Made by a program: the position numbers and the translations under genes. A DNA stretch of 11,411 bases from Treponema sp. (lineage in GTDB: Bacteria; Spirochaetota; Spirochaetia; Treponematales; Breznakiellaceae), in the NCBI GenBank assembly GCA_031284105.1, contig JAITAN010000118.1, positions 1 through 11,411 of the forward strand. The letters run 5' to 3'. This document shows, piece after piece, positions 5,818-11,411 of this stretch. Every line of letters starts with the position of its first letter. Position 1 is the first letter of the stretch. The notes beneath the pieces were generated by a model. The model was given only the letters and a program-made list of their open reading frames with translations. It was not told the DNA's origin and did no database searches.

Positions 5818-5966
5818 ACTATACAAAGCGACAAATACAGGACAGGTAGATAAAGGCCGTAAAGAGGTGTTTTGACCGTTTCGGCGGCGTCAACGCTCTT
5901 AATAAAGGCGTTAGCGTCCTTAACTGCGGTATGAACACGCCCTAGCATCGGAGAAATGCCAAACAT
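5814..5966 (-). CDS. Possible small protein (50 aa), unrecognised
   Basis: The minus-strand frame runs from ATG at 5966 to TGA at 5814-5816, with an in-frame stop four codons before the start. GGGG lies about 3 nt upstream of the ATG, too close for an ideal ribosome binding site. The peptide begins MFGISPMLGRVHTAVKDANA, has an amphipathic middle (FIKSVDAAETVKT) and a hydrophobic end (PLYGLYLPVLYLSLCIV) that might insert in a membrane. Codon choice (GCC, GAC, AAG) resembles the chromosomal genes. It lies directly upstream of pyrG on the same strand. It is not recognised as any known family and may be a chance frame or the remnant of a decayed gene. Confidence 0.3.
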   Translation of the reverse strand: MFGISPMLGRVHTAVKDANAFIKSVDAAETVKTPLYGLYLPVLYLSLCIV

Positions 5967-6069
5967 TTGCCCCGTTTATTTCATCCCAAGCGGCTTTCCT
6001 AATGAAGTGTAAAAGCAACTTTTCTATAGCAAGCCGATTCTACAATATGACATTTTAAGACCATTTCCA

Positions 6070-6098
6070 TTGACAAATTTTGAGTATTAGCATATTAT
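6070..6098 (+). promoter_or_regulatory. Sigma-70 promoter of cheR-cheB
   Basis: Perfect -35 TTGACA (6070-6075), 17-nt spacer, -10 TATTAT (6093-6098, one mismatch). The predicted transcription start is near 6104-6106, immediately before the cheR ATG at 6107. No sigma-28 flagellar-type promoter was noticed here. Confidence 0.7.
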
Positions 6099-6106
6099 TA
6101 GACATT

Positions 6107-6925
6107 ATGGTAGATATAGTATTTTTGAATAATGCTGACTTTGAGCAATACCGTACCCTCATTTACAACGAGAGCGGCATTCACTTTACGCCGACAAACC
6201 GTTCCATCTTGGAAAGCCGGCTTAAAGACCGGTTACGGGAGAGGGGTATTGATGTACGAACGTACTATAATACCATCTCTAGAGACAAGGAAGAGATGAA
6301 AAGCTTCCTTGACTCAATAACAACAAACCTGACGCGTTTCTTCCGTAATCAGGCTCATTTTGACGTATTGGAGCATTATGTGGTGCCTGAATTGATAAAA
6401 TTGAAGAAATCGCTCGGTAATACCACTATCAAGATATGGAGTGCGGGCTGTTCTACCGGAGAAGAACCGTACACGTTGGCAATGCTGATGAATCAAATAC
6501 TACCTGCTCCATGGAAATTTGAGATAATTGCCAGCGATATAAGCCTTAAATGTCTTATGACGGCAAAAGAAGGCTTTTATACAGAGAGCCGTATCGTGGG
6601 CGTACCTGATAGTTATTTACACAAGTATTTTGATAAGGTAAGCGGGGGTTACAAAATCAGACACGAACTGATGAGCAAGGTGCGGTTTGATTACCATAAC
6701 CTCAAGAATGATTCGGGATTGCATAACCTTGATATTGTATTCTGCCGTAATGTTATTATTTATTTTGATGAAGCCGCGCAAACTGCGGTAATGAAGCGTT
6801 TCTGGGATGCAATGGCGTCAAAATCATTCCTGTTTATTGGACATTCGGAATCTCTATTCGGCATGGACACAAAATTTGAATTTGTAAAGACCAAATGGTC
6901 AACATTTTATAAAAAATGGATATAA
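6107..6925 (+). CDS. cheR: CheR, chemotaxis protein glutamate O-methyltransferase
   Basis: A 272-residue protein that would methylate glutamates on chemoreceptors using S-adenosylmethionine. Counting from the ATG at 6107: N-terminal helical domain with SGIHFTPTNRSILESRLKDRLR (about 23-44), TTNLTRFFRN (72-81), SAM-binding motif WSAGCSTGEEPYTLAM (111-126), ASDIS (142-146), DIVFCRNVIIYFD (209-221), and GHSESLFG (245-252). All hallmark motifs are intact and length is normal. The frame is open further upstream to a TTG at 6080, but that codon lies inside the promoter spacer, so 6107 is preferred. No Shine-Dalgarno sequence precedes it, which fits leaderless translation. It is followed by cheB after 60 nt. 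Confidence 0.95.
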   Translation: MVDIVFLNNADFEQYRTLIYNESGIHFTPTNRSILESRLKDRLRERGIDVRTYYNTISRDKEEMKSFLDSITTNLTRFFRNQAHFDVLEHYVVPELIKLKKSLGNTTIKIWSAGCSTGEEPYTLAMLMNQILPAPWKFEIIASDISLKCLMTAKEGFYTESRIVGVPDSYLHKYFDKVSGGYKIRHELMSKVRFDYHNLKNDSGLHNLDIVFCRNVIIYFDEAAQTAVMKRFWDAMASKSFLFIGHSESLFGMDTKFEFVKTKWSTFYKKWI

Positions 6926-6970
6926 CGTGAATGCACTTCACGTTTGATTATATGTACGCGAAGGCGCGTA
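6926..6970 (+). promoter_or_regulatory. Two hairpins between cheR and cheB
   Basis: CGTGAA/TTCACG (6926-6931 and 6937-6942, 5-nt loop) begins directly after the cheR stop. TACGCG/CGCGTA (6955-6960 and 6965-6970) encloses an AAGG tetraloop. The second ends 3 nt before the cheB ribosome binding site AGGAG (6974-6978). The first is followed by only a short T run, so full termination is doubtful. They may tune the ratio of CheR to CheB or protect mRNA ends. Confidence 0.45.
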
Positions 6971-6985
6971 AATAGGAGTTAACGT

Positions 6986-8152
6986 ATGGCTGATGATATT
7001 GGTGTCTTGATTGTTGATGATTCCGCATTGATGCGGAATTTGATAGGGCGCATGGTGGAAGAGACGGAGGGGCTTGTCGTAGCGGAAAAAGCAATGAACG
7101 GTAAATTCGCGCTTCAAAAGATTCCCCGCGTTAATCCGGACGTTATTGTGCTTGACCTCGAAATGCCGGAAATGAATGGCATTGAGTTTCTAAAAGAACG
7201 TAGGAGGCAAGGGATCAAGATACCTGTTGTTATTCTGTCGTCAATTGCCGCACGCGGCGCAGAAATCACCATGGAAGCGCTTTCGCTCGGCGCAAGCGAC
7301 TTTATTCAAAAGCCGTCAGGTTCTATCTCGGACGATATTCACACGGTAAAAGATAGTCTTGTCGGTATGCTTCTAGGCTACGGTAAGCAGTACCGCAGAA
7401 CGCAGGGCAAAAAAACGGCGACTATCGATTACACAGTAAAACCGCAGTCAAAGAGCGGGGTACTATCGCCCCCGGAAGCCGTCCGCCCGAAGTCTTACAT
7501 TAAGTCGGCCGATAGCCTTAATCTCTCGCCGTCTGGTACCGTAAAACCGCATACCCCCTTGCGCAAGCCGGGCAAAACCGACATTATCGCCATCGGTATC
7601 TCAACCGGCGGTCCGGATGCGCTCCGCTTTATATTCTCAAAACTTGATGCGGACCTCAAGGTGCCGATTGTGGTCGTTCAGCACATGCCGCCCGGTTTCA
7701 CCCTTGAGTTTGCCCGAAGCCTTGACCGCATTTGTCCGCTCGAAGTCAAAGAAGCCGCCGAAGGCGACATCATTCAACCGGGGCGCGCTCTTATCGCGCA
7801 GGGCAACAAGCATCTTGAAGTGGAGAAATATCCATACGGCGCGGTCGTCCATCTTACGGACGCTCCCCTTGTCAGCGGGCATCGCCCATCTGCCGATGTG
7901 CTTTTCGCATCAATTGCTAAATGGTACGGCAATCATGCGCTGGGCGTCATTATGACCGGTATGGGGCGGGACGGCGCCGAACAAATCGGTGAGATTTACA
8001 AGGAGGGCGGTCTTACTCTGGGGCAGGATGAAGCCTCCTCGGTTGTGTACGGTATGCCCCGCGTCGCTTTTGAACTGGGACACATACAAGAGCAGGTCTC
8101 CCTTCAAAATATGGCGCGTAAAATTTGCGATCTAGCGAAAACGCCGCGCTAA
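6986..8152 (+). CDS. cheB: CheB, chemoreceptor glutamate methylesterase / response regulator
   Basis: A 388-residue two-domain protein that removes receptor methyl groups (and can deamidate glutamines) when phosphorylated by CheA. The receiver domain (about 5-125) has acidic pair D11-D12, phospho-acceptor D57 (VIVLDLEMP), S85 and K109 (QKP). A long proline- and lysine-rich linker (about 130-196) includes two TVKP motifs. The methylesterase domain (about 198-385) has GISTGGP with nucleophile S206, QHMPPGFT with H233, SGHRPSADVLF (297-307) and GMGRDG with D329, forming the Ser-His-Asp triad. All catalytic residues are present; total length is somewhat above the usual 350 because of the linker. 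AGGAG (6974-6978) precedes the ATG by 7 nt. It opposes CheR in adaptation and is co-directional with it. Confidence 0.97.
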   Translation: MADDIGVLIVDDSALMRNLIGRMVEETEGLVVAEKAMNGKFALQKIPRVNPDVIVLDLEMPEMNGIEFLKERRRQGIKIPVVILSSIAARGAEITMEALSLGASDFIQKPSGSISDDIHTVKDSLVGMLLGYGKQYRRTQGKKTATIDYTVKPQSKSGVLSPPEAVRPKSYIKSADSLNLSPSGTVKPHTPLRKPGKTDIIAIGISTGGPDALRFIFSKLDADLKVPIVVVQHMPPGFTLEFARSLDRICPLEVKEAAEGDIIQPGRALIAQGNKHLEVEKYPYGAVVHLTDAPLVSGHRPSADVLFASIAKWYGNHALGVIMTGMGRDGAEQIGEIYKEGGLTLGQDEASSVVYGMPRVAFELGHIQEQVSLQNMARKICDLAKTPR

Positions 8153-8204
8153 AAAGCTACCCCCTGTTTAATTCGTATGTATTGCAATGGGGTTCCGCGA
8201 TTAT

Positions 8205-8240
8205 GAGCGGCGATGCTTCCGCATGAAGAAGCGCCGGCTC
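8205..8240. terminator. Imperfect stem-loop in the convergent cheB-ricT gap
   Basis: GAGCGGCG (8205-8212) pairs with CGCCGGCTC (8232-8240) with one bulged G; an inner ATGC/GCAT (8213-8216, 8221-8224) could add or compete. No T-tract follows on either strand, so this is at best a weak or factor-dependent terminator. It sits in the 140-bp gap between two convergent genes. That gap otherwise shows nothing except ACCCC/GGGGT arms around an ATTGCAAT palindrome near 8160-8193. Confidence 0.3.
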
Positions 8241-8292
8241 CCTGCGTGAACCTTTTGCTTAAAGAACGCGTATATTCAGAGGGGATTATTTT

Positions 8293-9207
8293 TTATTGTT
8301 TACGTATTCGCCAGTGTCCGTCTATGTTTTCACATGATGCGATAGGTACATCCAGTTGACTGCCGTCTTCCGCAATAAGCTTTATCTTACCTAAAACCAC
8401 ATTCACGTCCAGTACCCGCCATAGCACGCCGTTGTAGGACATCCTCATTCCTTCATGGGGGCATAGGCGGCGCTGTTCGCAATAGAAGCAATGTTCGTAG
8501 GAGAGGCAGCACAAAAGGCGTCCGCAGGGACCGGATATTTTCATGGAATTGAGAGAGAGGTTTTGATCCTTTGCCATCTTGATCGATACGGGCTTTAGCT
8601 TATCGGAGATCGTATGGCAGCAATAGCCCCTGCCGCAGATACCAAGCCCGCCCAAAACCCGCGCCTCATCACGTATACCGATTTGGCGTAATTCAATGCG
8701 CGCTTTGAAAACGCTCACCATATCTTTGACCAGTTCTCGAAAATCAATGCGGTTGTCGGCGGTAAAGAAAAACAGTATCTTCGGATCTTCCAAAAGGTAA
8801 TGCACGGACACCAGTTTCATTTCAAGGCGGTGTACCGCTATTTTTTCCTTGGCTATGAGAAAAGCTTTCTGCTCCAGAACCTTGTTGCACGCGGCTTTGC
8901 CCAGATCGTAGTCCGTCGCAAGCCGTTCTATGATGGCCATTTCCGAAAAGTAGGAGTCTTTCCGTATCTGCCCCATAACCCGAGCCAAATCCCTACCGTA
9001 ACGGGTCGGCACGATCACCATGCGTCCGGTTTCAAGGGTTTCCCCATTGTACGCTGCAAAGAATGTCTCGTTGGAATAGAAAAGACGCAGCCGGTACACG
9101 GGCGTATCGGGCATAACTTCTCTGTTTTCGACAATAACGGTGGTAATCCGTTCCAATTCTTCAGAATCGTCAAGATCGGCAATATCTTCGTCTAAGTAGT
9201 CGCTCAT
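8293..9207 (-). CDS. ricT: PSP1 domain protein, RicT/YaaT family
   Basis: A 304-residue cytosolic protein. The PSP1 core (about 55-255) shows DNRIDFRELVKDMVSVFKARIELRQIGIRDEARVLGG (151-187), GICGRGYCC (189-197), PVSIKMAKDQNLSLNSMKISGPCGRLLCCLSYE (206-238). In Bacillus, RicT works with RicA and RicF in an iron-sulphur complex affecting mRNA processing and development. The six cysteines of the two CGRxxCC motifs are all here (191, 196, 197, 228, 233, 234). Three more cysteines follow at 240, 243 and 249 (CFYCEQRRLC). The N-terminus is acidic and probably disordered. GGAGG lies 8 nt before the ATG. It is last in the run that begins with the M23 peptidase, 18 nt after the DUF327 gene. Partners RicA/RicF are not in the window, so its role here is inferred only from the family. 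Confidence 0.88.
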   Translation of the reverse strand: MSDYLDEDIADLDDSEELERITTVIVENREVMPDTPVYRLRLFYSNETFFAAYNGETLETGRMVIVPTRYGRDLARVMGQIRKDSYFSEMAIIERLATDYDLGKAACNKVLEQKAFLIAKEKIAVHRLEMKLVSVHYLLEDPKILFFFTADNRIDFRELVKDMVSVFKARIELRQIGIRDEARVLGGLGICGRGYCCHTISDKLKPVSIKMAKDQNLSLNSMKISGPCGRLLCCLSYEHCFYCEQRRLCPHEGMRMSYNGVLWRVLDVNVVLGKIKLIAEDGSQLDVPIASCENIDGHWRIRKQ

Positions 9208-9225
9208 ACTTAATACCTCCAGCTT

Positions 9226-9726
9226 TCATTGCAGTAAGTCTACCAAAAGACCGGTGATTTCCTCAAGACGCTCCAGAATTGCAAGCTGATCGCTCTGCCC
9301 GGCAAGAATGCCCGTTGCTAATTGATCGAGTTTCTTGTTTACAATCTGAACAAGCGTCTTCTCCTTTCGTTTGCGAAGGTTTATGCCCGTAGACTGCTTT
9401 TCAATATCATAGGTATTTTGAACAATAAAAGCGAGGAAATTCCGCACCGCTTGTTTATACCGTAGGATTTCCGCAGGTAACGGGCGGTTTTTCAGATCAT
9501 CGCCCGCGCTGTGAACATCGTCAAGCAGTTGTTTGATGGTTTCTTCGGTAACCGGTAGTTTCTGCGCTTCCGAAACTTCGGTTTCCCCCTGTATTTGCGC
9601 TAAAAGGTTAAAAAATAAAGGCTTTGGCTTGACTTCACTCTTGCTTTGGGTCTTTTTCGATTCATTTTTAAGTCCTGCATATACAGCAGGATTAAAGAAC
9701 GGCGCGGCGCTTTCTATTTTATCCAT
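9226..9726 (-). CDS. DUF327 / YaaR-like protein
   Basis: A 166-residue, mostly helical, soluble protein. The C-terminal two thirds match the DUF327 (YaaR) pattern: TIKQLLDDVHSAGDDLKNRPLPAEILRYKQAVRNFLAFIV (about 63-102), then RKRKEKTLVQIVNKKLDQLATGIL (117-140) and a conserved ending ERLEEITGLLVDLLQ. The first 45 residues are lysine-rich and poorly conserved in character. The family's biochemical role is not established. In Bacillus subtilis yaaR lies close to yaaT (ricT), and here the RicT-family gene follows 18 nt downstream, supporting the call. The ATG lies inside the bactofilin gene (13-nt overlap) and has no clear ribosome binding site, so translation is probably coupled to the upstream gene. 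Confidence 0.85.
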   Translation of the reverse strand: MDKIESAAPFFNPAVYAGLKNESKKTQSKSEVKPKPLFFNLLAQIQGETEVSEAQKLPVTEETIKQLLDDVHSAGDDLKNRPLPAEILRYKQAVRNFLAFIVQNTYDIEKQSTGINLRKRKEKTLVQIVNKKLDQLATGILAGQSDQLAILERLEEITGLLVDLLQ

Positions 9727-10175
9727 GAGCGTCTCGGTTCACTATGCGACGCATTAGTCTTGTCTTTTTTCGACAACAGCGAAAGCGCGGAAAGTACGCC
9801 CCGCTTGTCGCGGTATTCGGCAATGGTTTTTTCCCATTGCTCATCGCTTGTACAAACCGACACTTTGCCGTGAATCAGACAGCCTTCATCGGCTTGAATA
9901 CGCCGCGTGATGATGTTGCCCAGCACAAGCGCGCTCGAAAGAACGATGAGGCGTTCGCTGGCGATAACGTTTCCATACACCACGCCGCCTATGGTGACGG
10001 AGGTTCCCACCACATCGCTCTTCATGCGGGCTTTTTCGCCGATAATCACCCGGCCTTTTGAGTTTAGGTTGCCCTGTAGGCTGCCGTCCACGCGGGTAAA
10101 ACCCGCGGAATCGACATTACCGACGACGCTGGAATTCGGACCGATAATGGTATTCACTGAAAATTCACTTGCCAT
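9714..10175 (-). CDS. Bactofilin family cytoskeletal protein
   Basis: A 153-residue protein. Residues about 8-108 form the bactofilin (DUF583) beta-helix, seen as repeated short strands with glycine turns: NTIIGPNSSVVGNV, GFTRVDGSLQGNL, GRVIIGEKARMKSDV, VTIGGVVYGNVIA, ALVLGNIITRRIQADEGCLIHGKV. The C-terminal 45 residues are charged and probably disordered. Bactofilins polymerise without nucleotide into membrane-associated filaments and often position cell-wall enzymes; in Leptospira one influences helical shape. It starts 8 nt after the M23 peptidase stop, the classic neighbour of bactofilins, and its 3' end overlaps the DUF327 gene by 13 nt. An AGG lies 7 nt before the ATG, within GAGGTAGG. 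Confidence 0.93.
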   Translation of the reverse strand: MASEFSVNTIIGPNSSVVGNVDSAGFTRVDGSLQGNLNSKGRVIIGEKARMKSDVVGTSVTIGGVVYGNVIASERLIVLSSALVLGNIITRRIQADEGCLIHGKVSVCTSDEQWEKTIAEYRDKRGVLSALSLLSKKDKTNASHSEPRRSWIK

Positions 10176-10183
10176 AACAATGC

Positions 10184-11230
10184 CTACCTCTCGATTGGTT
10201 TGATGAGGGATTCGCGTATATTGAGGTATTTATAAGGATCGACCACATCGGAGCCTATGTGTACCTCGTAGTGAACGTGGGGTCCGGTTGAAAGTCCGGT
10301 ATTGCCGATATGGCCTATGATGTCGCCCTGTTGAATGCGCTGACCCGTTTTCACGCGTACGCTGAGCATATGCGCGTAGCGGGTATAGAACCCGTGCTTG
10401 TGCTTGATGATGACGTAGTTTCCGAATCCGCCCGGATCGAAATCCACCGTAACGATCTGCCCGTCGGCGGTGGCGATAATCGGGTCGCCCTGCCGGTAGG
10501 TGGAAAGATCGATGCCTCTGTGGACATAGAATTGACCGGTAAACGGGTTTATGTTCTGTCCAAAACTCATGGAGATATGCCCTATGCCTCCCCGTATGGG
10601 CCAAATACTGGGGATTTCCGTGAGCAAAGCGCTATGTGAATTGAGCAGCGCGCCGATTTCTTTGATCGGTTCAACCGCGGAGGAAAGGTAACTCCTAATC
10701 CTGCGCATATCGTTTACTTCCTGCAAGACGCCTTCGGGCGCTTCCTGTATATCGAAAAATGCCGACAGATCCCCGCCCGCGCCCGAGTTCCCCTCATTGG
10801 AAGCGGACGTGTCCACGCCGAGCGTGGAAAGCGTACCGATAAGCGCGTTTTCAAAGTCGCGCGCCTCCCGCGTGAGCAGGACGGTTTCATCGCGGAGTTG
10901 ATCGAGGTTGGCCTGCAATTCTTTAAGCCGGCTGTCCTTATCAACAGCCGCGCCTCTGGACATCACATTCGAGGACGCGCCGTACCAGAAAAGCGCCGCG
11001 GCTCCGCCCGCAAGCGCCAGCACGAAACAGATCACCGCAAAAACCGAAATCCGAAGGTTGAACACTTCTTTTTCAGAATGAGGGACCAGTACTACCGTAT
11101 ATTGTTTACGTAAACCTTTGAATAAAGCCCTAAAAAAAGCGCCTAGACCCCTACCGATAAGTATAAAAGCGCGCTTTACCTTTTTGACCGCGTTATTTTC
11201 TAGGCGTTTATAAGCTAATATGGTCGACAC
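10184..11230 (-). CDS. Membrane-anchored M23 family peptidase (LytM/DipM-type)
   Basis: A 348-residue protein. A basic, cytoplasmic N-terminus (1-58, partly amphipathic around 20-40) precedes one transmembrane segment (about 60-83), so the rest faces the periplasm. A coiled-coil stretch (about 98-130) is followed by a low-complexity linker and a C-terminal M23 domain (about 208-335). Zinc and catalytic residues are present: HRGID (H237, D241), YAHM (H287) and HVH (H318, H320), so it should be an active peptidoglycan endopeptidase rather than a degenerate EnvC-like activator. The start is a GTG at 11230 with GAGG 6 nt upstream (11237-11240); no ATG start fits. A strong promoter lies at 11264-11292. 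It leads the operon with bactofilin directly downstream, suggesting that the bactofilin localises it. Confidence 0.93.
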   Translation of the reverse strand: MSTILAYKRLENNAVKKVKRAFILIGRGLGAFFRALFKGLRKQYTVVLVPHSEKEVFNLRISVFAVICFVLALAGGAAALFWYGASSNVMSRGAAVDKDSRLKELQANLDQLRDETVLLTREARDFENALIGTLSTLGVDTSASNEGNSGAGGDLSAFFDIQEAPEGVLQEVNDMRRIRSYLSSAVEPIKEIGALLNSHSALLTEIPSIWPIRGGIGHISMSFGQNINPFTGQFYVHRGIDLSTYRQGDPIIATADGQIVTVDFDPGGFGNYVIIKHKHGFYTRYAHMLSVRVKTGQRIQQGDIIGHIGNTGLSTGPHVHYEVHIGSDVVDPYKYLNIRESLIKPIER

Positions 11231-11263
11231 TTTGCACCTCTTTTTACAAATAACATTGCACTA

Positions 11264-11292
11264 ATGATACAAGCCCGGTAACCGGTTGTCAA
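11264..11292 (-). promoter_or_regulatory. Sigma-70 promoter of the M23-bactofilin-DUF327-PSP1 operon
   Basis: On the minus strand: perfect TTGACA (11292-11287), 17-nt spacer, TATCAT (11269-11264, one mismatch). The start would be near 11257, giving a leader of about 27 nt with the GAGG ribosome binding site before the GTG at 11230. An ACCGGTTACCGG motif lies in the spacer. Confidence 0.75.
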
Positions 11293-11317
11293 GGGGGAAT
11301 TCGGTAAGGCGTATTTT

Positions 11318-11411
11318 TTATGTCCGCCTCCTAATGCGGAGCGCAACCGCGTGCGCCTCATTAAACCTTTTCTGATGCGTAGGCGCGGCCTGTTCCCATA
11401 CGGGGCGGGGA
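11318..11411 (-). CDS. C-terminal end of an unidentified minus-strand gene
   Basis: One minus-strand frame is open from the window edge to a TAA at 11320-11318, giving 30 residues: PRPVWEQAAPTHQKRFNEAH followed by AVALRIRRRT. The composition (W, Q, H, charged helix, basic tail) looks like genuine protein. The stop falls just upstream of the operon promoter, as expected for a separate gene. The family is not recognisable from this length. Another minus frame in the same place ends sooner and a third is an implausible arginine-rich read-through. Confidence 0.4.
   Translation of the reverse strand, partial: PRPVWEQAAPTHQKRFNEAHAVALRIRRRT

Noticed and set aside
5880..5925. AACGC/GCGTT arms (5892-5896, 5908-5912) as a terminator in the pyrG-cheR spacer
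   Set aside because: Only 5 bp, no T-tract on either strand, and located between divergent genes where no terminator is expected.
6080..6106. Nine-codon longer cheR start at TTG 6080
   Set aside because: The TTG lies in the promoter spacer, upstream of the predicted transcription start, and has no ribosome binding site.
1..11411. CRISPR array, tRNA, rRNA or integron integrase
   Set aside because: No regularly spaced repeats, no cloverleaf or rRNA-like sequence and no tyrosine recombinase motifs were seen on reading both strands by eye.

Overview
The window looks like part of a spirochaete chromosome, most likely a Treponema or close relative. The basis is family-level recognition, not a database match: a compact cheR-cheB pair, a pyrG-lptC-lptA-lptB run, and a run of M23 peptidase, bactofilin, DUF327 (YaaR-like) and PSP1 (RicT-like) genes. 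The housekeeping genes from about 1868 onward have balanced base composition. The first 1.4 kb is strikingly AT-rich in its genes and GC-rich between them, which marks a foreign accessory segment.

Accessory segment (1-1867). A partial DUF1905 gene and a DUF1801/YdhG-like gene are followed 12 nt after the stop by a roughly 180-bp GC-rich element with nested inverted repeats (612-793). It resembles an integron attC site. Next comes a GNAT acetyltransferase with its own consensus sigma-70 promoter. Starting 19 nt after its stop is what looks like the left half of a second copy of the element (1454-1489), which then runs into a frameshifted IS3-type orfA remnant on the minus strand (1520-1781). 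The simplest reading is a short, decayed gene-cassette array cut by an insertion sequence. No integrase is visible.

Minus-strand operon (5762 to 1868). pyrG (CTP synthase), lptC, lptA and lptB follow one another with overlaps of 8 and 1 nt and a gap of 13 nt. This couples CTP supply to an Lpt-type envelope lipid export system. LptB carries an unusual N-terminal extension of about 77 residues with an internal repeat. lptA carries an 18-bp perfect palindrome early in its coding region. The divergent region between pyrG and cheR (5763-6106) holds a strong cheR promoter, a cluster of three adjacent palindromes and a possible 50-residue ORF.

Chemotaxis (6107-8152, plus strand). cheR (methyltransferase) and cheB (methylesterase/response regulator) are separated by two short perfect hairpins. 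The promoter position suggests that cheR is read from a nearly leaderless mRNA.

Envelope and shape operon (11230 to 8293, minus strand). A membrane-anchored M23 peptidase, a bactofilin, a DUF327 protein and a PSP1/RicT-family protein are packed behind one good promoter. M23 plus bactofilin suggests a cell-shape module. DUF327 plus PSP1 recalls the yaaR-yaaT neighbourhood of Bacillus. At the far end is the C-terminus of a further minus-strand gene.
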